Positions 11,275-22,107 of a DNA stretch of 64,000 bases are shown piece by piece. Location of the stretch: assembly GCA_014529385.2 (NCBI GenBank), contig CM043944.1, forward strand, positions 66,664,895 through 66,728,894, given 5' to 3'. The notes below the pieces were generated by a model that saw nothing but the letters and a program-made list of their open reading frames with translations, was not told the origin of the DNA and searched no databases. Numbering within the stretch: position 1 is the first letter of the stretch; each line of letters starts with the position of its first letter. The position numbers and the translations under genes are program-made. The stretch comes from Adiantum capillus-veneris. Its lineage: Eukaryota; Streptophyta; Polypodiopsida; Polypodiales; Pteridaceae.

Positions 11275-11477
11275 CATTCTCTTTTGCGTTCTTTCTTTGT
11301 GTGTGTGTGAGTGCAAGAGAGAAAGAGTGAGTCTTCTTTGATTGCACTTCTTTCCAAACCCTAGTCTTCATGGCATCTATGGTTTAACTCCTTCATATAG
11401 TTTTTGTTGAGTTCTCTCACAAACTCTCACAGCCATAAGCCCGGTGCTTTCCTGGCAAGACCGCAAATTTCTCGACA

Positions 11478-13335
11478 ACGCGTAGGATGTCTAACTGCTC
11501 AGATTTTGTCCAAACTTGATCCCAAGATTCTCCTAGTGCTCAACAACCCAATGGTATGCTCAAAATTGAATTTGGATGCCAATAGGTCATGATTTGGGCT
11601 GCATAAGCTTCTAGTGCACTCCAAGAATAGGATGTCTGATAATTCTTTTCTTTGCTTGGTAAATAGGCCAAACAAGGTCCAAATTCACTTTTGAAAAAAG
11701 TTCTAGAATCCTTGAGACACTTAGAACCTCCCTATATGGCTACAGTATAATTTTGACCACTTTATGACCCTGTAGACATCCTATGTGTAGGATGTCTTTT
11801 TGCTTTGTTTCAGCTTAAACTTGCACTGTAGCTTCCCCTTGATGTGCTAAACTCATAACTATTTTTACTTTTTGATTCTGACACCTATAGGTTGGTCAAA
11901 TGATCAAGAATCTGTTCCAAAAGCCTGTTGTCTGTTCTGATGAATTCCCAAGTCAAATCAAATCCAAATTGGACGAAATTTGCCTAGGAGGCTTATCTAA
12001 GGCTTTATGACAGCATGGTATGGTCACAGTAGAATTTTGGTTTCAGAATTATGTAGTAGACATCCTATGCGTAGGATGTCTTTTTGCTCAGAATGACCAA
12101 ACTTGGACCAAAGATTCCCCTAGTCTTCAACAACCCACTGATATGCTTAGATCTGAGTTTGGATGTCAAACGACCCCAAAACTAGCTATTCTTGCCTTTT
12201 TCAGTCAAAAATGCTAAAGTCTATTCAATCTTCCTTTCACTGACCCAAATGAGATGAAATTTATCACATGCACTCAATACAACATTTAGAACATGCCTTT
12301 GGAGTCATCCTATGGTTTGGTCTCAAAATTAGGCCTTGGACACAATTTGGGTAGGATGTCTGGAAATTCTTGCCTTTTGGCTTTGATCTGTCAAAATTTG
12401 GTCAAATTTCCACCTTCCAGGTGAAAATAGGGTAGAACCTACCTTCTAAGCACACTGGTAACCTCAGATTTTCCAAAAAGTGCCCGGATCACCCTGTAGA
12501 CATCCTACATGTAGGATGTCTACTACTTATTTTTTCAGACTGAAGTGTCCCTGATGCTTCCTTATGCTCTCAGCAAGTGCAAGTATGCTTCACAATTGCA
12601 AAAACATGCAAAAATCACTCAATTTAAACCTTTTCTGAAATTTTAGGTTTTCTGATTCCGCCTTTTGGCTTTTGGTCAACAAAAATAGGGAAAAACACCC
12701 AAGTCAATATGTTACTAGGGTAAAACCTACCCTCTGAACCCACTGGTAACCTCAATTTTCCCCAATTCCCTGCCAAAAATACCCTGGAGATATTCTACGA
12801 TAGGATGTCTACTATCTTAAACTGCAAAATTTTTTTCTGGCAGTAGTATTCCCCATGCTCTGTAGAGCTCTCAACAATAATCACAGAAACTTTTGCACTT
12901 CAAATTAGCTTCCAAACACAATTTACTATCTTTCCTACTTAGCGTTTTCCACTTCTCTGATGAGCCTAACAGAAAATAAGACATGCATAAAGTACTCTAG
13001 ATCAGCAATCAAGATATCCTACTTACCCTACTCCTACTCATCAATGTGAGATGGTGATTTTGATGTCTTGGTTGCTTCCTAGCCTCACAAGGACTCTCAA
13101 GTCAACCTACCACCACATCTACCACTCCAACTCCTGCTCTCTACACCCCAACCTACTACTACCTAAGACTACTCTAGACAAAGGATCTAGGCCAGACACA
13201 CGCTCCCTAGATTCCCTCCAAGACCAAAAGAGTCCACCACTCTCCGATCCTATCTAAAAGAATGAATATACTCTGGCAAGCCAGAGGGACCTCTATCCTC
13301 AAGGACTAGTCTCGGTCACCTACTTATGGCCCTCG
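11478..13335. repeat. Palindrome-centred tandem repeat, right part
   Basis: The right half of the split palindrome is at 11478-11491. Further palindromes or halves lie at 11625-11637 (half), 11775-11797, 12059-12080, 12349-12360 (half), 12499-12520 and 12789-12810. Centres are about 145-150 bp or twice that apart, so alternate units have lost one arm. Unit text such as 'caacaacccaatggtatgctca' recurs. A stray half copy is at 13669-13680. Nothing coding is seen between 12900 and 13335. Confidence 0.65.
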
Positions 13336-13353
13336 TCCTCGGCAACGATGCCA
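13336..13353 (-). other. Primer-binding site of an older minus-strand gypsy element
   Basis: Read on the minus strand it is TGGCATCGTTGCCGAGGA, 15 of 18 matches to the tRNA-Asp-type site TGGCGCCGTTGCCGGGGA known from plant Athila-like elements. All three differences are transitions, as expected from decay. It is preceded on that strand by CCAACA, a fitting LTR end. Confidence 0.55.
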
Positions 13354-13354
13354 A

Positions 13355-14374
13355 TGTTGGACGAATACGCCGTGACGGACGTCAGCATAGCGAGAACTCA
13401 CCTAACATATAATGTCACCTGAGGACAGAGCTCGACCCACAGGCACGTGGAAGCAAGCAAATGACCAACTAATGACTACTTCCTACAGGGATATCAAATC
13501 TACATGCCATCGGTTCTGTGAATGTGAGAGTCTCCTATGATGCTACCGCAAGCCAAAAGCCCATTAGACGTTCTCGAAACGTTACGATTATCCTATCAAC
13601 ACCAATAGGCCACTCTCCCTAAGGTCTGTGACCAAAAAAACCTACCCAATACCCTTCGTGCAGAAAATGCGTAGGATGTCTCGTCAATTTTTGTAGGTCG
13701 ACGTTTTCAAAAACTAAAGTGCCTAATGTGTAGCTCTACTCGCTCTGATCGCGTGGATATGGTGAAATGCAAAAAAGGACAACAGTTACTCACTTAAACA
13801 CCAAAAGTAGCTCGCGGATGAATCTGCAAAAACACAGACGAACGCGCGTGATGTAAGCATCAACGCGTAGCTCTCTTTGTGGGCAACACACTGCTGCTCT
13901 GCGTTTGCGATTCCCACCACCGTAGCAACTGTAGCACACACACACACACTCTCTTGCAGTCTCCCAACGACACAGAAGATCCGACTATTAGAAGTCTCCT
14001 TACAAAGCTTTAGGTTTTGGCTGATATACTAAGCCTTAGAAAACCTAATGTCCGACCAAAATGACCTGATTTGTCCCTAGGGTTCTATAGAGCTTAATTA
14101 CAACACTGTGAGCTGGCTTTGCTCATCCAACAAGCATCTGTGGCCAAAATACAATTTCTGACTTAAAATATGAAGTTCCCGTAAACATTACAAAAGTGGT
14201 CGTAATGGCTCAAAATAATGATAACGGGATATTCGATGATGTCCATGAGCTTGTATCTTCACATTACAACATCCATCTTCTTCTTCATCACTTTATCAAC
14301 ATCTTTATTTGGAATCTTTACAGAATATTTGAGGAATCTTTGTGGAAGCGTTGTTGAAAGGTTGACCTTTCAAC
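13355..14374 (-). repeat. LTR remnant of the older minus-strand element
   Basis: The sequence upstream (minus strand) of the Asp-type primer site should be the 5' LTR. It ends CA at 13355. Its other end is not defined: at 14375 sequence shared with the E3 LTR begins, so it may be truncated there. No second LTR of this element lies in the window. Confidence 0.4.
14353..14374. repeat. 22-bp palindrome at an element junction
   Basis: Arms GTTGAAAGGT and ACCTTTCAAC separated by TG, perfectly complementary. It sits exactly where similarity to the complete E3 LTR starts, so it marks a rearrangement breakpoint. Confidence 0.6.
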
Positions 14375-15762
14375 AGAGCCGGTTCCCCCTCCAAAAGGCT
14401 TTGTATTATGGTTTCTCCCATCAAGAGAGACATTTTAGAATACAAATCTTTTTGCTCCTTGAATACTAGCTAGTGCAATGAAGATGGAAACTTCATGCAC
14501 TAAGCAAAACACTTATCAACCGCAACACCAATTCCCTGACGGTCTCATACGCAAGACCTCACACACCTTCGAAGATGGTAAGAGCTAGCAGGGTATGAGA
14601 GTAGATTGAGGGGAAGAAGGAGTATTCTTACAAGAAAGATGCACATCTCCTCACAGAATCACTCATATTAGCATATCTTAGCTTAGTAATTATCATGGTA
14701 GACTAGATGAGCATGCATTAAAGCTTGGCTCTTGGTTGGATTTCGATTTGCATCACAAAGCCAAGAGTTGTTGGTGTAGGCCTCCCTTCTCACAAGCTTG
14801 GAGTAGGTGGTAAGCTTTCCATTAAAGCTTGAGAAGGAAAGAGAAATTCTTCTTCCTTCACACATAGATTGTGTGCGTGTGTAAGTGAATAATGCCTTTG
14901 AAAAATCAGCCCCCCCTCTCTCTTGGTCGACCCCTCTTGCTATTTGCCCATGCAAAGACCCCATTGGACCTCCCCAGGCTTAGCCAATAGGATTTCAAGA
15001 GCATAAGTGATAGCCTTCTGACATGTGTTCCCCTTTCCCCTTTTGTGAGAGTTTTAGGTAATTAATTAATGCAACTAAACTCTCATTGAACCCCTTTGTC
15101 TCCTCGCCAATAATTAATCGTGCAAGCCATTGGGCTGCTGAATGCTCATTGGACCCCTTGGGATATTGTCCGATAGTCTTCTAGAGAGATTAATTCTTAT
15201 TGGTTCTTTTATTAACTGTTTTTAAATTAATTGAACTACATTTACTCTAGTCTTATTCTCATTGGTCCACCTCCAAGGCCATCCAATAGGATTTGAGTAC
15301 ACCTTGTGGGCATCTCGGCTAGGAAGCTAACATGTGTCCCTTATTCCCTTTGTGTAAAGGAATCTTGTGTGTGTATGTGTGTATGTTTCTCTTTGATTCC
15401 CTATTTGCAAGGCTCTCCCCCTCCTATGTAGGGATTATGAAAACTTTTTGGGACACACACAAAGCATCCAATTTCCCTAGTGTTTGGCCTTTGGACACCA
15501 CCTTTAAATTTTGGAACCTTAGTATTTTGGAAGTCTTAATGGGCTGAACCTTAGGTCTTTTAAACCCATTGTTTCACATTACTCTTTTGCAGATGCCCCC
15601 CCCGTTTGGATCCCTATTTTCCCTCTTTTGTATCCGTATTGGGGTCGGTCTGCTAGCTTAATCAATATTCTAGCTTTTTCTCCCCTCGAACTTCCCCTTG
15701 TTAAATGATCAGTTCAACATGAGAAACACATTTAGGAGAATTAAATATTAGTTAGTATGACA
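14375..15762 (-). repeat. E3 3' LTR, truncated
   Basis: Matches 20804-22107 with indels. The minus-strand start is TGTCATAC at 15762. The last part (minus 3' end) is missing beyond the palindrome at 14353-14374. Confidence 0.8.
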
Positions 15763-15776
15763 TTAACTCTCTCTTG
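15763..15776 (-). other. E3 polypurine tract
   Basis: Minus strand reads CAAGAGAGAGTTAA immediately before the LTR start TGTCATA. Confidence 0.5.
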
Positions 15777-16194
15777 AAATCATAGTCGTCCTTGACTATG
15801 GGGTAGAGAAGATAAAGATATTCATTAGTCCTTTTCCTAGCGGGTAGAGGATCCGTATATTACCCTACGACATCGTTCCAGAATGGATGACTAGTCCATT
15901 TGGTGCTTGAGAGCCTAAGCTACCCCAAGCATGACTACACATTAGTCCTATCAATCTTCCATAGTAGAATCACAAGCTCTACTTGGTGTTCGGGAGACGC
16001 CGTCTCCGCAAACTTGATCTAAGCATGCATACTACTTCACATTTGTGCACAATAAAGAAAAAGAGAGTCTTATAAGACAAAAATGTTGTTTGTTTTTAAC
16101 ATTTGTACATTTGCTTACTCTAGGGAAGAATTGTAAGCATTGACAAGGTTTAGGTTATCCTTGTCTTCATGTGAAAGAATGGACTCGGGTTGCA
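15777..16194. other. Noncoding 3' part of E3 after the pol deletion
   Basis: No open frame or recognisable RNase H/integrase motif on either strand. It lies between the end of RT and the 3' LTR, where about 2 kb of pol is expected. Confidence 0.5.
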
Positions 16195-17329
16195 TCATCT
16201 CTTGTTTTTCTTTGTGAGGTCATGTAATGGTCCTGCTATTAGTGAGAACTTTTCTATAAAGCGTCTATAGTATGCACACATACCTATAAAGATTCTTAGT
16301 TCATGAAGATTCCTTGGTTTAGGCCATCCTTTTATTGTCTGTAACTTTGATGGATCCATATGGATGACATCTTGAGAGATAATGTGACCTAAATATTGAA
16401 TCTCTTGCAAGAAAGATTGACTTTTTTTTCGATTAACATAAAGTTTATTCTCTCTTAGAACTTAAAAGATTACCTGGAGGTGTTTCTTGTGTTCGTCTAA
16501 TGAATTAGAGTAGATGATGATATCATCAAAGAACACTCCAGTAAAGGTTCTGTGAGGCCTGAATATCTTCTCCATCAAGCGGTTGAATGTGGCTGGTGCA
16601 TCGGTCAAGACAAAAGGCATGACAATATATTCGTAAAGACCAAATAAGTGCAAAATACGGTCTTTACAATGTCTTGATCAATCCTACTCAAGTAGGTGGA
16701 ACCTTGTAGCTTATCAAATAGGTCTTCTACCCGTGGAACGGGAAACCTATTCTGTCAGTGATCCTATATAGTGCTCTATAGTCAACACACATGCGATATG
16801 TGTCGTCCTTCTTTTGCACTAATAGCACAGGCGAGCAAAATGGAGATGAGCTAGGCCTAGCCATGCCCTTCTAGACTAACTCATGCACTTGCCACATAAT
16901 GTCCTCTTGTTGAGATTGAGGAACTCTATAAGGAGGTTTATTAGGTGGTGAATTTCCTAGAAGAATTTCAATTGCATGGTCATCATTGTCTTGTTTAGGA
17001 GGTATCTCACAAGGGATGTTGTCAATAAAGACATCTTGAAACCCCTTAAGAAAATTGGATGACTCTAATTCCTTTTGATTGTGTTTATTTTCTTTTGCTA
17101 AAACATTAAGTTCATTTTGAGAGTCTTTAACAAAAATCATGTAGACATAAATAGAGCTCTTTATTGACTTATTGAAAGCTTGCATATGTACAATGGGTAT
17201 GGTGTTACCCATTTCCTTAAGAACTATGTATATATCTTTTTCCCTGAACTTAAAGGAGATTCTCCTTTCAGGGAATTTAACATTGGTAGCCATGGCATCA
17301 AACCATAGTGCCTCTAGGGTTACATCCTC
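16195..17329 (-). pseudogene. E3 reverse transcriptase, fragmentary
   Basis: Minus-strand pieces in order: protease-RT linker (17338 to 16871, with ..PPYRVPQSQ), RT fingers with [20 protein letters not shown] near 16800, the palm with catalytic FFDD (16522-16533, usually YFDD), and the thumb (LGHIISQDVIHMDPSK, YYRRFIEKFS) down to 16195. Several stops and frame changes occur (near 16870, 16740 and 16460). It encodes the polymerase of the element; it is clearly dead. Confidence 0.75.
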
Positions 17330-17779
17330 CATTGGCAAAATTTGGACTCACAAAGGGGCACTTTAAGGAGTTTGACTTTACCTCTCTCTATCAAAACGGG
17401 CACATGGATAAATTTTTGCAAACAAACTCCAAAGTTGGCGAAGGTTTGACAGTTAGAATGTCCTCTTCAAGCTCTATCTACTGATATATAGCACGCGATG
17501 AGATTCCTCATATTTTAGAAGATTCTTTTTTTGATTCACCTATGATGTGACAACTCTGTCGGAATCTACGTGAATCAAAAAAAGAATCTTCTAAAACATG
17601 AGGAATCTCATGGCGTGCTATATATCAGTAGATAGAGCTTGAAGAGGACATTCTAACTGTTAAACCTCCGCCAACTTTGGAGTTTGTTTGAAAAAATTTA
17701 TCCATGCGCTCGTTTTGGTAGAGAGAGGTAAAGTCAAACTCCTTAAAGGGCCCCTTTGTGAGTCCAAATTTTGCCTAAT
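17330..17779. mobile_element. Foldback (long inverted repeat) element, copy 1
   Basis: Two arms of about 205 bp, almost perfectly complementary (17334-17540 and 17570-17775), around a loop of about 30 bp. Termini read CATTGGCAAAATTTGG and CCAAATTTTGCCTAATG. It has no coding capacity of its own and interrupts the E3 protease-RT region. It resembles a MITE/foldback-type nonautonomous DNA transposon; the family is not identified. A clear target duplication is not visible. Confidence 0.8.
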
Positions 17780-18179
17780 GATGCTTGAGAGGAAAGATAA
17801 ATAAGTCCTCTTTGTCTACATGCCTTTGGACATGGAGGAGAGATCAATAAGTCCTCTTTGTCTACATACCTTTGCCTCAATTTAATGATTAAGGGAGTGA
17901 TTGAAGCTTCTTGCCCTTTGAAAACACCATCTGCAGATATGACATCTCCCATCTCATAGGCTTGTATGCCTAGCTTGGTGGCCAACTCTATAAATATGAA
18001 ATTATGAGTAGAACCAAGGTCAAAGAGAGTAAAATCATCATGTTCTCTTACCTTTGCCCAAGCATGGCATAGAGGATATCCTTTGTGATGAGTTTCCTCC
18101 TCTTGGATTTTGACCAAGGTAGCTCTAGGAGGCTCACGGGTGTTGTTCTTTTGGGGACAAGCGCGGTACATATGCCCTT
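17776..18179 (-). pseudogene. E3 protease with degenerate zinc knuckle
   Basis: The minus-strand frame holds HMYRACPQK, the end of a CCHC knuckle whose second Cys is replaced (CFHR) and which contains a TAA. It is followed by a retropepsin with LFDLGSTHNF (D-L-G, normally D-S-G) near 18015, then LATKLGI and a conserved substrate-pocket segment. The frame is cut at 17775 by the foldback element. A 47-bp direct duplication (ataagtcctctttgtctaca at about 17801 and 17848) lies inside. Confidence 0.7.
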
Positions 18180-19255
18180 ATTTGATGCGATGGAAACAAC
18201 GGTTATACTTGTGATAACACTCAAGTCTTCAGGAGAGAGTTTATTTTTGCCTTTGTAAACTCCCTTATCTTTAGCTTTGTTGGAGTTGCCCTTAGGATAC
18301 TTTTGGACATTGTCCTTCCCCTTAGGCTCATTGGAACCCTTGTTTTCCGTGGGCTTACAATTTCTTTTACCCCCTATTTGGAAATTGATTTGAGAGGCCA
18401 CCATAGTATGGTGTATAACCGTCAATATGGTGTTTGGCCTTTGGAAGTTGACATACTCCGTCATTTCTTTGGTTAAACCCGCACAAACTTGTTTATTTTT
18501 CTCTCCAAAATCAAACTTTTTGAACACAGTGGCTCTGAGTTGTAGGTCCCAAAACTTGTCTACATATTTGTGAATGGATTCACAAGGAGAGATATTTAAG
18601 CTTTGCCACTCGGTGAGTACTTTGTCTTTGGCATTGGTGGCCAAAAACTGCTTCATAATGGAAGCTCTTAAAGCTTTCCATGTTCATGGAGCTTCACCGC
18701 CGCTGGCTTGTAGGCTAGACCACCATTGCCTTGTGGACTTTTGAAAGTGCATAGCTATATGGCGTAGCTTAGAGGACTCCTGAAGTCCTCATCTCCAAAC
18801 GCCGCATTGAATTGTTGGATAAAGTCCAAGACTTTGTCCGTAGCACCAAAGGTGCCATCGTAGGTAAGGAAAGAGATGCTCTTCCCTCCCTCTTTGAACT
18901 TCTTGAGTCTAGACGACCTCTTCCACGTGGCATATGATTTCCGATGGCCTCTTCTTTTTGATGGTTCAAAAGTTGCACCATCACTTTCTTCAAAAGATGA
19001 AGAATTTAAGGAAGATGGAGAAGAGGGTGACCTCTTTCTTGCCTTTTTCTTGCCTTGGTCTTCTTGGTCTTCATCATCACTTTCATAGGAGGACGAGGAT
19101 GAAGAAAATGGAGAATAGGGTGTCCTCTTTCTCGCCTTTCTCTTCTCTTTGTTTTTATCATCCCTCTTTGATCTGTGGTGTGGAGAATTGTGCGATGGTA
19201 TTCTCCATTTTGGAGGTGATGGAGAGCGTTTATCCCATCGTCTTTGTGGAGCCAT
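18180..19255 (-). pseudogene. gag: E3 gag
   Basis: Starts MAPQRRWDKRSPSPPKWR, a Ser/Arg/Lys-rich N terminus (about 105 residues, RS-like) typical of one plant gypsy Gag type. The capsid begins SISFLTYDGTFGATDK. A one-base frame change near 18790 moves to ESSKLRHIAMHFQKSTRQWW; a TGA near 18685 replaces a codon before TWKALRASIMKQF. The capsid continues through ESIHKYVDKFWDLQL to a Lys-rich linker. Structural protein of the particle, inactivated. Confidence 0.75.
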
Positions 19256-19621
19256 CTCCGCCGAGGTGGTGGGAGACTCACTTTTTTCTTGTTCCTTTGG
19301 TGGAGGCTATTGAATTATCCATTGGGAAGGAGATACATTATCAAGAAGAATTGAATTGTCCATTGGAATCTATTGAATTGTCCATTGGGAAGGAGATGCA
19401 TCATCAAGAAGAAAATTTTTGAGCCCTTCATATCCAGGATCTTCTTCTTCTTCTCGAAGCAAAGAGAGGCCTCTTTTGGAAGTCTCACAAGGAGGCTTCC
19501 TAGGTTTTCTCTTGTCATGGTGGGGAGCTTTGAGAATCCCATGAGCACAAAGCTGCCATTGCACTTCAATTTGGAGGGATGGATTGCCCATGGCTTTGTT
19601 GAAGTGTAGAAACAAGGTAGT
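19256..19621. other. E3 leader, noncoding
   Basis: Upstream of the E3 gag start on the minus strand. Contains a direct duplication of 'ttgaattgtccattgg' (about 19310-19390). No convincing coding frame. Confidence 0.4.
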
Positions 19622-20081
19622 CATTAGGAAAATTTTGAACTCATTTTTGGGCCTTTTAAGAGTGCCACATCATCAAAGTTGTACAAAAGAAAGCAACCCG
19701 GTAGACCCCTCTAAATATTGCTTAGAACCCCATGATATGACCTATCATTGGAAAGTTCTTGAAAAATGGATTCTAAAGAGCCAAGGTCCGAAAAGTTTGG
19801 ATGACTTCTATGAAATTTATGCCATTTTTTTTCAATTAGCCAGGTTTTGTTACCGTTACAATAATCTAAAATCACCTTTTTCTAGATCTAGATGAAGGCA
19901 ATGCCCGATACATGCATGCTATATATCAATAGATAGCATTTGAAGAGTAGATTCTAAATATCCAACCTCCAACAAGTTTGGATCTTATTTGCAAAAAATT
20001 TACCAATCCCCACTTTTTGAAAGCTATGTCACATCAACAATTCTTACAAGGCCCATTTTTTAGTCCAAACTTTTCCTAATG
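19622..20081. mobile_element. Foldback element, copy 2 (degenerate)
   Basis: Termini CATTAGGAAAATTTTGAACTC and TAGTCCAAACTTTTCCTAATG are inverted. The right arm (19905-20081) aligns along most of its length with the arms of copy 1, including TGCTATATATCA.TAGATAG. The left arm is strongly diverged beyond about 60 bp. Same family as copy 1 but older; it lies in the E3 leader. Confidence 0.6.
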
Positions 20082-20581
20082 TAACAAGCATAGAGGCATC
20101 ATTAGTAGCCTACTGATTAGCGAAATCAAAGTTATCAACATTAAGCTCACTCTCTTTACTATTGTCAGCCATTCTAACAACTTTTATCTGTAAACTATTT
20201 TAGGTGTATTTTGGCACTTCAAGCCCTAGTTTCTACTCATATTTACCCCTTTAGAAAAATTACTCAAGCTATTGTATGCGTGGCTCGAATACAATCAATT
20301 GCAAGGAATAGAAGAGAGGGTCGTTCAACACCAAAGCAGCACTGACTCCTGTCAAGCTTCTAATAGCTCAATAGTGGTTAAGCCATAGGCAAGCCCCATA
20401 GGACTCCACCATTAAGACCATAGCTCTCGATGGTTATGCCCTATTATTTGCACAACGACAGGCGCACTGCAAAGCTGAAAAATCCGTATTCTACTTACTT
20501 ACTTACATGCAATTAATAATACCAACCACTTATATCTAGCTTGAGGGCCTCCCTTATTGAGCAAGAAAAGAGAAACTTTGT
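20082..20581. other. E3 leader between foldback copy 2 and primer site
   Basis: No open frame, RNA gene or repeat recognised. Contains short TTACTTAC repeats near 20493. Confidence 0.4.
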
Positions 20582-20593
20582 GCTCTGATACCA
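20582..20593 (-). other. E3 primer-binding site, initiator Met tRNA
   Basis: Minus strand reads TGGTATCAGAGC, the exact plant iMet primer site, one base after the LTR end (GTTCCA). Confidence 0.88.
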
Positions 20594-20594
20594 A

Positions 20595-22107
20595 TGGAAC
20601 ATTTAATGGCCTAGTAACTTGTGTGTAGCGGAAAATATCATGAACATAGTGAGCATTTCATTAGAATAGATTCCTAATGAGAATAACAAGAGTGCTTGGG
20701 TGGAGAGAGCAACAAAAAGTATAACACCTAGTGAGATAGAATGAAAAATACTTCAAAAGAGAGAGAAATTAAGCAATTGACAACAGTTGAGGACCGGATT
20801 TGCATGGAGCGGGTCCCCCCTCCAAAAGACTTTGTATTATAGTTTCTCCCATCAAGAGATACACTCTACAATACAACTCTTTGTGTTCCTTCAGTACTAG
20901 CTAGTGCAATGAAGATGGAAACTTCATTCGCTAAGCAAAAACAAGACCCAAGTCCTTACACACCTTCGAAGATGGTGACAAAAAATATGTACATCTACTC
21001 ACATAATCACTCAAATTAGCATAGCTTAGCTTAGTAATTAGCATGGTAGAGGAGATGAGCATACATTGAAGCTTGGCTCTTGGTTGGATTTTCATCACAA
21101 AGCGAAGATTTGTTGGTGTAGGTCTCCCTTCTCACAAGCTTGGAGTAGGTGGTAAGCTTTTCATTAAAGCTTAAGAAGGAGAGAGAGAGAGTCATCTTGC
21201 TTCACACATAGATTGTGTCAGTGTGTAAGTGAATAATGCTTTTCAAAAATCAGCCCCCCCTCGCCCTTGGTTGACCCCTCTTACTATTTGCTCATGTAGA
21301 CACCCCATTGGACCTCCATAGGCTTAGCCAATAGGATTTCAGGAGCATAAGTGATAGCCTTCTGATATGTGTCCCCCATTCCCCTTTTGTGAGAGCTTTA
21401 GGTAATTAATTAATGCAACTAAACTCTCATTGGATCCCTTTTTCTCCTGGCCAATAGGAATCAGGCAAGCCATTGAGCTGCTAAATGCTCATTGGACGCC
21501 TTTGGAGACTATCCAATAGTCTTCTGGAGAGCTTAGTTCTTATTGGTTCTTTTATTAATTGTTTTTAGATAAATTAAACTAGATTTATTCTAGCCTAATT
21601 CTCATTGGTCCACCTCCAAGGCCATCCAATAGGATTTGAGTACACCTTGTGGGCTTCTGGGCTAGGAAGCTGACACGTGTCCCTCATTCCCTTTGTGTAA
21701 AGGGAGCTTGTGTGTGTATGTGTGTGTGTTTCTCTCTCATACCCTACTTTTTTCAAGGATCTACCCCTCCTATGTAGGGACTATGAATACTTTTTGGGAC
21801 ACACACAAAGCATCCAATTTTCCTAGTGTTTGGCCTTTGGACACAACCTTTGAATTTTGGAACCTTAGCATTTTGGAAGTCTTAATGGGCTGAACCTTAG
21901 GGTCTTTTAAGCCCATTGTTTCACATTGCTCTTTTGCAAATGCCCCCCCCTTTGGATCCCTTTGTTCCCTCCTTTGGATCCCTATTGTGGCCGGTCTGTC
22001 AGCTTAACCAATATTCTAGTTTTTTCTCCCCTGGCACTTCCACATATTAACAATCAGTTCAACATGAGAATATCATTTAGGAGAATTAGATATTAGTTAT
22101 TATGACA
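20595..22107 (-). repeat. E3 5' LTR
   Basis: 1513 bp. On the minus strand it runs from TGTCATAATAAC (22107) to ATGTTCCA (20595). It matches 14375-15762 except for its last 209 bp, which the left copy has lost. Confidence 0.82.

Larger units (their letters stand above)
1450..11477 (+). mobile_element. E1: complete, inactive Ty3/gypsy LTR retrotransposon
   Basis: A 10.0-kb element on the plus strand. The LTRs are 1450-3455 and 9470-11477 and look well over 95% identical by eye. It is flanked by the 4-bp duplication ACGC (1446-1449 and 11478-11481). Internal order is gag with CCHC knuckle, retropepsin, RT, RNase H, integrase with a GPY/F-like tail, then a purine tract: Ty3/gypsy order. The coding region has in-frame stops at 3935, 5456, 7477, 9130 and 9208 and a frame change near 5865-5890. 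The RT box is FIDD and the clade is not the Tat type seen in E2, E4, E5 and E7. The LTRs start TG and end CA. Confidence 0.93.
9470..11477 (+). repeat. E1 3' LTR
   Basis: A 2008-bp copy of the 5' LTR ending CTCGACA. The TATA box is intact here (CTATAAAAGG). Both small frames are open (10847-11065 and 11062-11274). Confidence 0.92.
14375..22107 (-). mobile_element. E3: deleted minus-strand Ty3/gypsy element
   Basis: Direct repeats of about 1.3-1.5 kb (14375-15762 and 20595-22107) flank a minus-strand gag, protease and partial RT. The iMet primer site (20582-20593) adjoins the right, 5' LTR and a purine tract adjoins the left, 3' LTR. RNase H and integrase are absent: RT text stops near 16195 and noncoding sequence runs to the LTR. 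The 3' LTR lacks about 210 bp at its end (equivalent to 20595-20803). Two foldback elements are inserted inside. The gag text (SISFLTYDGTFGATDKVLDF) resembles chromovirus-type plant Gag. Confidence 0.85.

Noticed and set aside
18876-19422. Plus-strand frames opposite E3 gag
   Set aside because: Shadows of the minus-strand gag; Ser-rich text arises from its complementary codons.
20582-20593. tRNA gene
   Set aside because: Only the 12-nt complement of a tRNA 3' end is present; it is a primer site. No cloverleaf-forming sequence was noticed in the window.
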